A stretch of DNA of 64,000 bases from an uncultured Clostridia bacterium (GTDB lineage Bacteria; Bacillota; Clostridia; TANB77; CAG-508), in NCBI GenBank assembly GCA_944390285.1, contig CALXPN010000003.1:1-64000 (forward strand). The letters are read 5' to 3'. The notes below the pieces were generated by a model. That model did no database searches and was not told where the DNA came from. It saw nothing but the letters and a program-made list of their open reading frames with translations. Below, one piece after another: positions 28,121 to 38,620 of the stretch; within the stretch, counting starts at the first letter, position 1; the number at the start of each line of letters is the position of its first letter. Both the position numbers and the translations under genes were made by a program.

Positions 28121-29140
28121 TTATTTTTTTTCAAATTCTTCTTTCATTCTTTCAACTGCTTTACTTTTTACAAAGTTTTCAGCCTGTTTTATAGTAAAAT
28201 AAAATAAATATTCATCACTACTACCATGTGCTTTTACTACAGGTTTTTTTACTCCTAAAAATAATGCTCCACCATATTCTTTATAATCCATAGTCTTAGC
28301 AAATCTTTTAATTGCAGGTAAACATGGAATTGCGCTTAAAGTAGTTAAAAAATTTCTTTTTAAACTTTCTGTTAAATTTCTTTTTACAAGTTTTCCTATT
28401 CCTTCAGTTGTTTTTAAAAACACATTTCCAGTAAATCCATCTGTAATAACTGCATCTACTTCTCCAGAAAAACAATCTCTTCCTTCAACATTACCAACAA
28501 AGTTTATACCATATTCTTTACTATGTTCTTTAAGCAAATTATATGTCTCTTTTACCAAATCATTACCTTTTGTTTCTTCTGTTCCTATATTCAGTAAACC
28601 TATTTTCGGCTCTTTTATTCCAAATGTATTTTTTAAATATATTGTAGACATTTGAGCAAATTGTACTAAATTTATAGGTTTACAATTTGTGTTTGCTCCT
28701 GCATCCATAAGCATAAAACTCTTTTTATATGCTGGTAACATTGGAGCTATTGCTGGTCTGTCTATGCCTCTTATTCTTCCAACTAATAAAGTAGCACCTG
28801 TTAATAATGCTCCTGAATTTCCAGCAGATATAAAAACATCTCCTTCACCTTCTTTTAGCATTTTAAATCCAACTACCATAGAAGAATCTTTTTTTGTTTT
28901 TATCGCAATAGTAGGTTTATCTTCCATTTCAATTTCTTCTGTTGTGTGTCTAATTGTAACTTTATTTGTAAGATCAGATATTTTTTCTTTGTTATAAATT
29001 TCCTTTATTTTAGAATTAATTATTTCTTCATTTCCAATTAAAACTATTTCTGATTCTATTTCTTTAGAAGCATCAATTGCACCTTTAATATTTGCATCTG
29101 GTGCATTATCTCCTCCCATTGCATCTAATAATATTTTCAA
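28121..29140 (-). CDS. plsX: Phosphate acyltransferase PlsX
   Basis: PlsX makes acyl-phosphate from acyl-ACP for phospholipid synthesis at the membrane. The 339-aa protein opens with KILLDAMGGDNAPD and contains FISAGNSGALLTG, LMDAGANTNC and ITDGFTGNVFLKTTEG. I chose the TTG at 29140 because GGAGG lies 8 nt upstream; the TTG at 29158 lies before that site. No FapR-like operator was evident upstream. Confidence 0.96.
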   Translation of the reverse strand: MKILLDAMGGDNAPDANIKGAIDASKEIESEIVLIGNEEIINSKIKEIYNKEKISDLTNKVTIRHTTEEIEMEDKPTIAIKTKKDSSMVVGFKMLKEGEGDVFISAGNSGALLTGATLLVGRIRGIDRPAIAPMLPAYKKSFMLMDAGANTNCKPINLVQFAQMSTIYLKNTFGIKEPKIGLLNIGTEETKGNDLVKETYNLLKEHSKEYGINFVGNVEGRDCFSGEVDAVITDGFTGNVFLKTTEGIGKLVKRNLTESLKRNFLTTLSAIPCLPAIKRFAKTMDYKEYGGALFLGVKKPVVKAHGSSDEYLFYFTIKQAENFVKSKAVERMKEEFEKK

Positions 29141-29252
29141 AGTCTTTACCTCCAACAATTTCCTTTATGTTAAAATATTAGACATTAATATTTTAATTAC
29201 TTTTATAAAAAAAATCAATACTTTTATATAAATTTGACCATTAAGTCAATTA

Positions 29253-30020
29253 TTACCTATTTACTTTAAATTTATATTCTTCATATGGAAAAGTATTTAT
29301 TAATACTTCTTTAGATATTAATTCTTTTTGTACTTTATTCATCATTTTAAAATCATCTAAATACAATATTGTAAAATCTTCTTCTTTGCTTTCTCTTATA
29401 AGATCTTGAATATCATCATATATCTCTAAAAATATGTTTTCAATATATGTATATTTCATAATTTTTTTATATTCTTCTTGATGTTTATATTTATCTATAT
29501 AAAGTTTTATATAACCATAATTATTATATTCTACTTTACTTTTAAAGAAATATTTAAATTTCTCATATTCAAAATAATCACCTACATAAACTATTTTATT
29601 GAAAACTTTTTCATTATCTCTTAAATATATCTCATTATAATTTGAATTATAATTTATCCATTGATTTTTAATACCACATTTTTTCATACTTTCAAGAATA
29701 ATACTTACTAAAACTTCATTTATTATTTTATTCTCACTTATACATAATGTTAATTTATTATTATAAAGAATAGAATCTAATATATATGTTATTGTAATTT
29801 CAGGTTTTCCCGTATAGCACACTGCTATATTATTATTTTCTGGATTAAAATTGTTTTCTAGAGCTTTATTAAAATCTTCTAGTATATTTATTATTTTATC
29901 TATCTTAATTGAATTCCCTTTGCTAAATTCTTGATTTATAGCTTGTAATAATATTTTCTTATTTGTAGTTATTCCATTTCTAATCTCTTTAATTAAACTT
30001 TTTAATACATTTTTTTCCAT
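29253..30020 (-). CDS. Uncharacterised 255-aa protein
   Basis: I do not recognise it. It is probably cytoplasmic, with no signal or membrane helix. The middle (about 65-160) looks like an alpha/beta fold; ITYILDSILYNNKL followed by VLVSIILESMKKC is faintly reminiscent of a Rossmann half of aldehyde-dehydrogenase-like proteins, but no catalytic cysteine motif is visible. A weak AAGGAA site precedes the ATG. It lies between plsX and a coiled-coil gene and is transcribed in the same direction. Confidence 0.65.
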   Translation of the reverse strand: MEKNVLKSLIKEIRNGITTNKKILLQAINQEFSKGNSIKIDKIINILEDFNKALENNFNPENNNIAVCYTGKPEITITYILDSILYNNKLTLCISENKIINEVLVSIILESMKKCGIKNQWINYNSNYNEIYLRDNEKVFNKIVYVGDYFEYEKFKYFFKSKVEYNNYGYIKLYIDKYKHQEEYKKIMKYTYIENIFLEIYDDIQDLIRESKEEDFTILYLDDFKMMNKVQKELISKEVLINTFPYEEYKFKVNR

Positions 30021-30040
30021 ATTTATTTCTATTCCTTTTC

Positions 30041-31927
30041 TTATCTATTTTCTAAGAGTTCTTGATAATTATCTTTTATCTTTTCACTCCATATTTTAGT
30101 ATTTTCCTTTTTAAATTCTGCTTTTGGATTTAATACTTTTGCTTTACTTTCTAGATTCATTACCCAATTCATAGTATGAGATGTTCGTCTTACATATGGG
30201 CTTTTTATAAGTTCTTGCTTATTCTTTTTTTCACAAAAATCTTTTGCCATTCCTATAGGCATTATATATGTAGCATTTTCAACTGCTGGAATTAACATAC
30301 CATTTTTATCTTTTTTGTATTCTACATCTCCAGAATTATTTCTAGTTACCTCATAAAACTTTTCTAATATAGCCACTTTTTTATCTGGTATAATTATAAG
30401 TTGATATCCATCTAAAGAATTTTTTTTGTTTTCACTAGAATCATCTTGTATAATACTCTGTCCTTTTATAAATATATCTTTAATATCTCCAATACTTCTT
30501 AAATATTCTCTTCTTAATTTTGGATCTATTGTAACACCTCTTGGCATAGTAGGTGATATTGGTGAAGAAACAGAAGTTTCTCTTTCTACAATTCCATTTT
30601 TAGCACTATTTAGAAGTTCTTTTGTTTTAAAATCATTCATTATATCAGTTAAATATTCTTTGTCTTGCTTTGATATTATATGGGAATTAGTTAATATATC
30701 TAAAAATTGCATAGATTTTGTAAAATCTAAAACATTATGTGTTAATAGTTCAGATATTTTATTTATATTTTCTTCATAATATCTTGAAATGTTTTGTAAA
30801 GTTTTTTCTGATATTTGTTCATCAATAGAATCTATGTTAATAGAATCTTCTAATTCTTCAATATTTACTTTACCTATACTATATAATAGTAATTTACTAT
30901 CTGATGTCAATTTTTTATCTTTTAATAAACTACTAAAATCTTTACTATTAAATACTTTACCTAATAATTCTTCTTTATTAATTAATCCTTTTTCAAACAT
31001 TTTTATAGCAATGTTTATATCTAAAGTACCTTTATTAATTAATTTTATTAAGTTCCATTTATTTAATAATCCTTGTGAAATATATTCTTCAATTTTATCT
31101 GGATTTATGTTTGAAAGAATCATATCACTTTTTGCTAATTCTTTCAATTCTTTTAATGAAAATCTTTCTTTTATATTTTCAGATACAAATCCTCTTTTTA
31201 CAAATGTACCCGAAATATCTAATCTTCTATTTTTATCTTTAGTTTGCAGTTCTTTATTTGCTATTAAAATTGTTTCTACTAAATCAGATTTTAAATCTTC
31301 TATACTATCATGAAACTGCATTGAAATTTTACTATCATCAATTAATACAACCTCTCCTGTTCCAAAACAGATTTCGTCATGTCCTTTAAAATTATCTTTT
31401 TCAGATAATAAAATACTATTTAAATATTTTTTAGCAAGCATTGCATAATATAGTATAAGTTTATCTCTATTTATTGATTTTGAATTTGATTTCAAAATTT
31501 CCTTAGTTTTTTCTGAACCTCTCCATGTTGCAAATGAATCACTATCTTGAGCTAACACATATAATTGTTCTATTTTCTTATCTAAACTTGACTTTTCTTC
31601 AAGTAATTTTTCCTTTTCTTTTATTAAACCCCTTATTATACTTCTTTTTTCCTCTACTTTTTCTAATTCTTCTATTTTTAAATCTAAATTTTCTATTTGT
31701 AAAGATAATTCCTGTAATCTACTAGATGTTTCTTCAAAAGGTTTTGCTAAACCTTTTGAAGTTAAGTCTTCATAACTTATTACATAATCATCATTTGTTT
31801 GAGCCACGATTTTTTTCATTATGTCTCTTTGTTTAGATATATTATCTATAAAAAAAGATACTTCTGATGGGTTAATATAGTAATCAAATGCTCTACTTTC
31901 TATAATTTCTTTTACTGATTTTTTCAT
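30041..31927 (-). CDS. Uncharacterised 628-aa protein with N-terminal coiled coil
   Basis: The family is not recognised. Residues about 68-125 are a Glu/Leu/Lys-rich coiled coil. A long helical body follows, and a compact C-terminal part (about 500-600) contains LDGYQLIIIPDKKVAILEKF and ends with Trp-containing helices (HTMNWVMNLES). It has no signal peptide or membrane helix. GAGG precedes the ATG. It is the second gene of an uncharacterised minus-strand block (29253-35005) between plsX and the str operon. Confidence 0.7.
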   Translation of the reverse strand: MKKSVKEIIESRAFDYYINPSEVSFFIDNISKQRDIMKKIVAQTNDDYVISYEDLTSKGLAKPFEETSSRLQELSLQIENLDLKIEELEKVEEKRSIIRGLIKEKEKLLEEKSSLDKKIEQLYVLAQDSDSFATWRGSEKTKEILKSNSKSINRDKLILYYAMLAKKYLNSILLSEKDNFKGHDEICFGTGEVVLIDDSKISMQFHDSIEDLKSDLVETILIANKELQTKDKNRRLDISGTFVKRGFVSENIKERFSLKELKELAKSDMILSNINPDKIEEYISQGLLNKWNLIKLINKGTLDINIAIKMFEKGLINKEELLGKVFNSKDFSSLLKDKKLTSDSKLLLYSIGKVNIEELEDSINIDSIDEQISEKTLQNISRYYEENINKISELLTHNVLDFTKSMQFLDILTNSHIISKQDKEYLTDIMNDFKTKELLNSAKNGIVERETSVSSPISPTMPRGVTIDPKLRREYLRSIGDIKDIFIKGQSIIQDDSSENKKNSLDGYQLIIIPDKKVAILEKFYEVTRNNSGDVEYKKDKNGMLIPAVENATYIMPIGMAKDFCEKKNKQELIKSPYVRRTSHTMNWVMNLESKAKVLNPKAEFKKENTKIWSEKIKDNYQELLENR

Positions 31928-31989
31928 TTTATTCCTCTTTCTTATCTTATTATATTTTATATAAAAAAATATATAATGTAAATACTAAA

Positions 31990-32020
31990 AATTATAAAAG
32001 GGACTTTCATTGTCCCTTTG
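31990..32020 (-). terminator. Terminator after the 111-aa gene
   Basis: AAAGGGAC/GTCCCTTT forms an 8-bp stem with a 7-nt loop, followed by a T-rich stretch on the minus strand, 13 nt past the stop of the 32033-32368 gene. Confidence 0.8.
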
Positions 32021-32032
32021 TTTTATTATTTA

Positions 32033-32368
32033 TTATTTTTTAAATAAATTATCTGGATTATATTTTATTCTCGCTTCTTTTTCTTTTCTTATTTGATTCT
32101 CAGCTAATATATTAAAATAATTTTTCTTTTCTTCTGGTGTACACCAGAATTTCATATATATAATTGTTAATATATCTTTTGTTTTATTTTTTAAGTTCAT
32201 TTCATTTATTGTTTTAGAATGATCTAAATTAGGTTTATAAGTTTTTGATTTATTTTTTTCTAAAAACTCTCTAAATTTTATAGGAATTTTATCAACATAG
32301 CTTCTATCCATATGATTTAATATATCTAAAGTTTCTGAAATTCCTTCTGCCAATTTTATATTTACCAT
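32033..32368 (-). CDS. Uncharacterised 111-aa protein
   Basis: This is a small, basic, mostly helical protein with the notable motif IIYMKFWCTPEEKKNYF near residue 70. It has no membrane helix or known domain. GGAGG lies 7 nt before the ATG, so translation looks strong. It lies 21 bp downstream of the 539-aa gene and is probably co-transcribed. Confidence 0.7.
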   Translation of the reverse strand: MVNIKLAEGISETLDILNHMDRSYVDKIPIKFREFLEKNKSKTYKPNLDHSKTINEMNLKNKTKDILTIIYMKFWCTPEEKKNYFNILAENQIRKEKEARIKYNPDNLFKK

Positions 32369-32389
32369 ACTTCTACCTCCATACTTTAA

Positions 32390-34009
32390 TTATTTATTTG
32401 GTTCATCATTATCATCTGGCTGTTCGTGTTTATTCCCATTACCTCTTTTTGCCTCTTCTGCTGCTAAATTCATTTCTTGAGTTGTTTCAGATATATCTGA
32501 GATATTTCCCGATCTTGCAAGTTCTTCTGCCATTTCTTTTACTTCACTAATATTGTGTGTTGATGGAACTAACTTCATTTTTACTTTTTTTCCTGCTTTA
32601 TCACGACAATTTTTTTCTATAATTCTGCTACCTTTTGTTTCTATAAATTCTATATTATCATAATTTACACAGTCCTCTGGAAGTAGTCCTTTTTGTAATT
32701 TTATTGGAATAATTTCATAACATCCTGGCAAATATTTATCTGGAATTTGAGCTTTATTTAAAAATTCATTTCTTGTTATTCTTTCACCTGTTTCATTATC
32801 ATAATATTTTTCTGAAATATTTGTAACATATACATCACCATATGAATAACTAGTATTAGCTTCTACATATGAATCATAAAATTTTCTACCATTCATACTC
32901 AATCTTTCTGTAATTATCTCTCCACCATTTTCATTTCTATACTCACGATAAAGATTTGTTTTTTCTTCTCCTGTCATCTCATCATATTCTATTAAATGTA
33001 ATTTTTCATAATTTCGATATTTTTCATCCATTGGACAAGTTTCCACTTCCATTGTTTTATTTCCATTTTTGCTATAAAAAGTTATTTTAGTCCATGGATT
33101 ATTTTCAAAGTCTGTTAATCTTCCTATTTTTTCTTCTTTCTTTAATAAAATTCCATCTTTATCATAAAATTCAGTTCTTCTTTCATCTATTTCTTTTTTT
33201 ATATATTGTGTATTCTCATAGTCTCTAATATTTTTATCATATGGTTGTAACTCTGTTTTCTTTTCTGGAAATCTAAATAAAAATTCATCATATGTAATTT
33301 TTCTACCTTTTCCATCTGTAAAATATACATCTAAATCGTAATCTTCTTCACTTTCTCTACATTCTATATCAAATAATAATCTTTTTTCTCCATTGTCATC
33401 TCTCTTATATTGATAAAATCTTTTTTCAAAACTATTATCAGAGTGACTTTGTTCAGTTTCATAACTTAACTCTTCTCCTTTATCATCATAAAATATTTTT
33501 GTAGATTCATATTCAAATTCATTTGATTTATATATTTCTTTATATTCTTTTTTGCCAGTAGGTCCATATAATGTTTTTGTATAATCGCTTTCTGGATAAT
33601 ATGAATCTCTTTCTATTTTCATTTCTAATTTATTATCATCTAAATAATATAATTCTATATCATTTTTACTTAAACTTGGATTTCTAATTTCTACATATAC
33701 TAAATTTCCATCATCATATTTTTCTTTAACCTGATATTTTAATTTTTCAAATCTTTTAATTTTTCCAGAAATATAATGCCACTCTGGAATTTCTTCGCTA
33801 ACTACATATTCCACTTCTCCCTTTTTTTTAGGAGTTGGTAATGAAACATTTTCGATGTCTCCAGCAATATATGTTTTTAAATTCTCTTTTCTTATTTGAT
33901 TTATCCTAGCTAGTTTTTCTTCTCCAAATTCTTTTTTATATTCCATATCATCATTTGTTTTTTCTTTTGATTTTTCATCAGTACTACCTAGAATTTCACT
34001 TTTTTCCAA
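32390..34009 (-). CDS. Uncharacterised 539-aa protein with shared C-terminal tail
   Basis: It has no signal peptide or membrane helix. From about residue 60 to 430 it shows repeated Tyr/Asp/Gly beta-hairpin-like units (for example FYDDKGEEL, FTDGKGRK, FYDKDGILL, FYSKNGNK), reminiscent of MORN-2/YwqK or YD-type repeats. It is acidic and probably cytoplasmic. The last 38 residues resemble those of the next gene and end NGNKHEQPDDNDEPNK. The start is TTG at 34009, with GGAGG 10 nt upstream. The function is unknown. Confidence 0.7.
   Translation of the reverse strand: MEKSEILGSTDEKSKEKTNDDMEYKKEFGEEKLARINQIRKENLKTYIAGDIENVSLPTPKKKGEVEYVVSEEIPEWHYISGKIKRFEKLKYQVKEKYDDGNLVYVEIRNPSLSKNDIELYYLDDNKLEMKIERDSYYPESDYTKTLYGPTGKKEYKEIYKSNEFEYESTKIFYDDKGEELSYETEQSHSDNSFEKRFYQYKRDDNGEKRLLFDIECRESEEDYDLDVYFTDGKGRKITYDEFLFRFPEKKTELQPYDKNIRDYENTQYIKKEIDERRTEFYDKDGILLKKEEKIGRLTDFENNPWTKITFYSKNGNKTMEVETCPMDEKYRNYEKLHLIEYDEMTGEEKTNLYREYRNENGGEIITERLSMNGRKFYDSYVEANTSYSYGDVYVTNISEKYYDNETGERITRNEFLNKAQIPDKYLPGCYEIIPIKLQKGLLPEDCVNYDNIEFIETKGSRIIEKNCRDKAGKKVKMKLVPSTHNISEVKEMAEELARSGNISDISETTQEMNLAAEEAKRGNGNKHEQPDDNDEPNK
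32391..32442. repeat. 52-bp exact direct repeat, copy 1
   Basis: This is identical base for base to 34077-34128 and encodes the C-terminal tail of the 539-aa protein. Identity stops one base before each stop-codon end and after the Asn-Gly codons. Confidence 0.95.
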
Positions 34010-34075
34010 TTTTTATTTTCCTCCTTATTTATAAATTATAATTTTTTAATATTGTAAGAGTTTATTAAATTTTAT

Positions 34076-35005
34076 CTATTTATTTGGTTCATCATTATCA
34101 TCTGGCTGTTCGTGTTTATTCCCATTACTTTCTTTTACATCTTGTTCTGCCGAATTTAATTCTTGTGTTGTAGACTGTATATCAGATATATTTTTACCTT
34201 TTATTACTGGTTTAAATTCAGATATATCATGATTGAAATTTTTTCCATTTAATTGATTAGCACGTAATTGTATTTCTTTATAAAATTCTAATTCTGAATC
34301 TGTAAAGTTTTTTATAGGTGTTCCTGTACACTTAATTATAGTTAAAGCATCTTCTGCATTAATTGTTTGTCTACATTTTCCATTTTCTGAACATAATTCT
34401 ATTTCTCCATCTTCAGATAATTTTATACTTAAATCTGATACATATCCTTCCCTACTATATGAATTAGAATCTAAATATCCATATATTATTGGTTCTTGAA
34501 AACGTTCATTTATTGGCTCTGGTGTAGCCAAACCTGCTAAATATTCATTTGCATCTTCTGCTAATATATTTCTATTTTCATCTCTATTATACGCTTCATA
34601 TCCATATGGTGAAAAAAATAAATATATTTTTTTATTTCCATAAAGTACCAAATTTTCTTTTACATCTTCATATTTTAAAAAATCTCCACCATTGCCAGTA
34701 TTATAAACTAATCTTTTTACATTACCAACATTTGTTCTTATAAGCATTTGTTCTCCATTAACTTTAACACAATCATAATGTTGTTTTCCTGAAAATTCGC
34801 TTCCTCTTGTAACTACATATCCATCTAATGTTAACATCAAAATATCTCTTAAAGGCATTTTACTTAATGCTTTTGTATCTAATACTCTGTTAATTTTATC
34901 AAAATATTTTTTAAATGTTGGATTGTGAATACGATCTCTATAAGAGAAACTATTTCCAAAGTTTTTTAACCATATTTCATTTTTTAAGTTTTCTTTACTT
35001 TTCAT
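34076..35005 (-). CDS. Uncharacterised 309-aa protein with shared C-terminal tail
   Basis: The family is not recognised. It opens with a charged segment (WLKNFGNSFSYRDRIHNPTF), followed by an alpha/beta middle with IYLFFSPYGYEAYN and a beta-rich part with LSIKLSEDGEIELC. The last 38 residues are homologous to those of the 539-aa protein and end in the same NGNKHEQPDDNDEPNK. It has no export signal. GAGGAG precedes the ATG. It lies 66 bp upstream of the 539-aa gene and is probably in the same transcript. Confidence 0.7.
   Translation of the reverse strand: MKSKENLKNEIWLKNFGNSFSYRDRIHNPTFKKYFDKINRVLDTKALSKMPLRDILMLTLDGYVVTRGSEFSGKQHYDCVKVNGEQMLIRTNVGNVKRLVYNTGNGGDFLKYEDVKENLVLYGNKKIYLFFSPYGYEAYNRDENRNILAEDANEYLAGLATPEPINERFQEPIIYGYLDSNSYSREGYVSDLSIKLSEDGEIELCSENGKCRQTINAEDALTIIKCTGTPIKNFTDSELEFYKEIQLRANQLNGKNFNHDISEFKPVIKGKNISDIQSTTQELNSAEQDVKESNGNKHEQPDDNDEPNK
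34077..34128. repeat. 52-bp exact direct repeat, copy 2
   Basis: This is identical to 32391-32442. The flanking coding sequence upstream of the tail is only moderately similar, so the identity is sharper than the protein homology would predict. Confidence 0.95.
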
Positions 35006-35142
35006 ATTTTATCTCCTCTTTTTATAATATTTTCCATAATTTCCTTATTTATCCATCTAAATATATTTTACAACTTTACATAAAGTTTGTAAAATTAATA
35101 ATTTTAATTCTAAATATTAGTAATACTTATAATTGAACACAC

Positions 35143-35172
35143 AAAAAAAAGATAGAGTTTTTATACTCTATC
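35143..35172 (-). terminator. Terminator after tuf (end of str operon)
   Basis: GATAGAGT/ACTCTATC with flanking A/T pairs and a 6-nt loop is followed by eight T residues on the minus strand, 18 nt past the tuf stop. T-runs on both sides make it usable in either direction. Confidence 0.92.
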
Positions 35173-35190
35173 TTTTTTGCTATTTATATA

Positions 35191-36393
35191 TTATTCAACT
35201 ATATCAGAAACTACACCTGAACCAACTGTTCTACCACCTTCACGGATAGCAAATCTTAATCCTTTTTCAATAGCGATTGGTGTAATTAATTCTATTGTCA
35301 TAGAAACATTGTCTCCTGGCATTACCATTTCTACACCTGCTGGTAAATCGATAACACCTGTAACATCTGTTGTTCTGAAATAGAATTGTGGTCTATATCC
35401 ATTAAAGAATGGTGTATGTCTTCCACCTTCTTCTTTTTTCAATACATAAACTTCTGCTTTGAATTTTGTATGTGGATGAATTGTTCCTGGTTTAGAAATA
35501 ACTTGACCTCTTTCGATATCTTTTCTATCAATTCCTCTTAAAAGAACACCGATATTATCTCCAGCTTCTGCTTGATCTAATAGTTTTCTAAACATTTCAA
35601 CACCAGTAATAACTGTTTTTCTTTTTTCTGTTGATAATCCAACGATTTCAACTTCGTCTTGTAATTTAACAACTCCTCTTTCTACTCTACCTGTAGCAAC
35701 AGTTCCTCTACCAGTAATTGTAAATACATCTTCAACTGGCATTAAGAATGGTTGATCTACTGGTCTATCTGGAGTTGGAATATATGAATCTACTGCATCC
35801 ATTAATTCTTTGATTGGTTTATAAACTTCATCATTAGGATCTGTAGATGTAGACTCTAATACTTTTAATGAAGATCCTTTTATAATTGGAATTTCATCTC
35901 CTGGGAAATCATATTCTGTTAATAGATCTCTAACTTCCATTTCAACTAATTCTAATAGTTCTGGATCATCAACCATATCGCATTTATTTAAGTAAACAAC
36001 GATATATTTAACTCCAACTTGTCTTGCAAGTAATATATGCTCTCTTGTTTGAGGCATTGGTCCATCAGCTGCTGAAACAACTAATATAGCACCATCCATT
36101 TGAGCAGCACCTGTAATCATGTTTTTAACATAATCAGCGTGTCCTGGGCAGTCAACGTGTGCATAGTGTCTGTTTTCTGTTTCATATTCAACGTGAGCTG
36201 TGTTAATTGTGATTCCTCTTGCTTTTTCTTCTGGAGCTCCATCAATTTGATCATAAGCTGTATATTGAGCTTTTCCTAATAATCCTAAGTATTTAGTAAT
36301 AGCTGCTGTTGTTGTTGTTTTTCCATGGTCAACGTGTCCGATTGTACCAATGTTAACATGTGGTTTTGTTCTTTCGAATTTAGCTTTAGCCAT
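35191..36393 (-). CDS. tuf: Translation elongation factor Tu
   Basis: EF-Tu is a GTPase delivering aminoacyl-tRNA to the ribosome. The 400-aa protein has the P-loop GHVDHGKTT at 18-26, the switch motif [18 protein letters not shown] and the NKCD base-specificity motif, followed by domains 2 and 3. AAAGGAGG precedes the ATG. Last gene of the str operon; its codons are more biased than the neighbours', as for a highly expressed gene. Confidence 0.99.
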   Translation of the reverse strand: MAKAKFERTKPHVNIGTIGHVDHGKTTTTAAITKYLGLLGKAQYTAYDQIDGAPEEKARGITINTAHVEYETENRHYAHVDCPGHADYVKNMITGAAQMDGAILVVSAADGPMPQTREHILLARQVGVKYIVVYLNKCDMVDDPELLELVEMEVRDLLTEYDFPGDEIPIIKGSSLKVLESTSTDPNDEVYKPIKELMDAVDSYIPTPDRPVDQPFLMPVEDVFTITGRGTVATGRVERGVVKLQDEVEIVGLSTEKRKTVITGVEMFRKLLDQAEAGDNIGVLLRGIDRKDIERGQVISKPGTIHPHTKFKAEVYVLKKEEGGRHTPFFNGYRPQFYFRTTDVTGVIDLPAGVEMVMPGDNVSMTIELITPIAIEKGLRFAIREGGRTVGSGVVSDIVE

Positions 36394-36472
36394 TTTTTAT
36401 TCCTCCTTTAATTTTTAAAGATTTCTCTTTTATTTTTATTTAATTTTTAAAATTTAATGACTTTTTTAATCA

Positions 36473-36514
36473 CTTGCATTTTACACTATAAAGTGTAAAA
36501 ATGCAAGCTTTTTT
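36473..36514 (+). terminator. Hairpin between fusA and tuf with a plus-strand T-tract
   Basis: A 15-bp stem (CTTGCATTTTACACT with AGTGTAAAAATGCAAG) ends in six T residues only on the plus strand. On the minus (coding) strand no T-run follows. It could stop antisense transcription into fusA or be a processing hairpin for the fusA-tuf message. Confidence 0.6.
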
Positions 36515-36520
36515 CTATAA

Positions 36521-38605
36521 TTATTCTTCTTTTTTAGCTCTTGTAGAAACTATAGTTTCTAATATTGATTTTGGAACTTCTTCATAATGAGATGGTTCCA
36601 TAGAATATGTTCCTCTACCTTGTGTTTTTGAACGTAAATCTGTTGCATATCCAAACATTTCAGAAAGTGGAATAAATGCATGTATTTCTTGCATTCCATC
36701 ATTTCCATCCATTCCTTCCATTCTTCCACGTCTAGAATTTACATCTCCTATAACATCTCCCATATATTCTTCTGGAACTGTTATTTCTACTTTCATAATT
36801 GGTTCTAATATAACTGATTTAGCTTGTTTACAACCTTCTTTAAACGCCATAGAACCAGCAATTTTAAATGCCATTTCTGAAGAGTCAACTTCATGGTATG
36901 AACCATCAACTAATGTTGCTTTAAAGTCTATAACTGGATAACCAGCAAGTACACCGCTTTCTGCAGCTTCTCTAACACCTTCTTCAACTGGTTTAACATA
37001 TTCTTTTGGAACAACACCACCAACGATTTTGCTTTCAAATTGAATACCTGTACCTGGCTCTAATGGTTCCATTTCAAGCCAAACATGACCATATTGTCCT
37101 CTACCACCAGATTGACGAATGAATTTTCCTTCAACTTTTACTTTATTTCTAATTGTTTCTTTATATGCAACTTGTGGTTTACCTACATTACATTCTACTT
37201 TAAACTCTCTTTTTAATCTATCTACAATTATATCTAAGTGTAATTCACCCATACCAGCTATAATTGTTTGACCAGTTTCATGATTTGTATATGTTTTAAA
37301 AGTAGGATCTTCTTCTGCAAGTTTTGATAATGCGATTCCCATTTTTTCTTGATTAGCTTTATCTTTTGGTTCAATAGCTATATCAATAACTGGTTCTGGG
37401 AATTCCATAGATTCAAGTATAATTGGATGATCTGGATCACATAATGTATTTCCAGTTGTAACTTCTTTTAATCCAACTGCTGCAGCAATATCTCCAGCAT
37501 ATACTTTATCTATATCTTCTCTGTGGTTTGAATGCATTTGAAGTATTCTACCAACTCTTTCTTTTTTATCTTTACTTGAATTTAAAACTGTTGATCCTGA
37601 TTCTAATGTTCCTGAATAAACTCTAAAGAAACATAATTTTCCAACAAATGGATCTGTAGCAATTTTAAATGCAAGTGCAGCAAATGGTTCAGAATCAGAT
37701 GTTTTTGCTTCTATTTCTTCTCCATCTAATGTTGTTCCTTTAATATGTGCAATATCAAGTGGTGATGGCATATAATCAACAATAGCGTCAAGTAATTCTT
37801 GAACACCTTTATTTTTATATGAAGAACCACATGTAACTGGAACTATTTTATTTGCTATTGTTCCAACTCTTAAACCTTTTTTTATTTCTTCGTTTGTTAG
37901 TTCTTCACCTTCAAGATATTTCATCATTAATTCTTCATCTTGTTCAGCAACCGCTTCTACCATTTTCTCACGATATTCTTTTGCTAATTCTTTCATATCA
38001 TCTGGTATATCTGTTTCTTCAACAACTTTGCCTAAATCATCTTTATGGATGAAAGCTCTCATTTTAATTAGGTCAACAATTCCTTGGAAATTATCTTCTG
38101 CTCCGATTGGTAATTGAATTGGAACAGCATTAGCTTTTAATCTATTTTTTAATTGATCTACGCAAAGCATAAAATTAGCACCAGTAATATCCATTTTATT
38201 TACATATACCATTCTTGGTACACTATATTTATCTGCTTGTCTCCAAACTGTTTCTGTTTGTGGTTGAACTCCACCTTTAGCTGCTAAAACTGTAACAGCT
38301 CCATCAAGAACTTTTAAAGATCTTTGAACTTCAACTGTAAAATCAACGTGTCCTGGTGTATCAATTATATTTATTCTATTATTATTCCAAAAACATGTTG
38401 TACAAGCTGATGTAATTGTAATACCTCTTTCTTGTTCTTGTGCCATCCAGTCCATTGTTGCAGCACCTTCGTGAACTTCACCAATTTTATGAGTTTTACC
38501 TGTATAGAAAAGTATTCTCTCTGTAGTTGTTGTTTTACCAGCATCTATGTGAGCCATTATTCCTATATTTCTTGTTCTCTCTAATGGGTATTGTCTTCCA
38601 GCCAC
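36521..38605 (-). CDS. fusA: Translation elongation factor G
   Basis: EF-G is the translocase GTPase. It is 694 aa with P-loop AHIDAGKTT near residue 18, DTPGHVDF and NKMD motifs, and domains IV and V complete to the C-terminal [12 protein letters not shown]. It starts at GTG with AAAGGAGG upstream. Only 15 bp after rpsG, in the canonical str order. Confidence 0.99.
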   Translation of the reverse strand: MAGRQYPLERTRNIGIMAHIDAGKTTTTERILFYTGKTHKIGEVHEGAATMDWMAQEQERGITITSACTTCFWNNNRINIIDTPGHVDFTVEVQRSLKVLDGAVTVLAAKGGVQPQTETVWRQADKYSVPRMVYVNKMDITGANFMLCVDQLKNRLKANAVPIQLPIGAEDNFQGIVDLIKMRAFIHKDDLGKVVEETDIPDDMKELAKEYREKMVEAVAEQDEELMMKYLEGEELTNEEIKKGLRVGTIANKIVPVTCGSSYKNKGVQELLDAIVDYMPSPLDIAHIKGTTLDGEEIEAKTSDSEPFAALAFKIATDPFVGKLCFFRVYSGTLESGSTVLNSSKDKKERVGRILQMHSNHREDIDKVYAGDIAAAVGLKEVTTGNTLCDPDHPIILESMEFPEPVIDIAIEPKDKANQEKMGIALSKLAEEDPTFKTYTNHETGQTIIAGMGELHLDIIVDRLKREFKVECNVGKPQVAYKETIRNKVKVEGKFIRQSGGRGQYGHVWLEMEPLEPGTGIQFESKIVGGVVPKEYVKPVEEGVREAAESGVLAGYPVIDFKATLVDGSYHEVDSSEMAFKIAGSMAFKEGCKQAKSVILEPIMKVEITVPEEYMGDVIGDVNSRRGRMEGMDGNDGMQEIHAFIPLSEMFGYATDLRSKTQGRGTYSMEPSHYEEVPKSILETIVSTRAKKEE

Positions 38606-38620
38606 TATTTTTTCCTCCTT

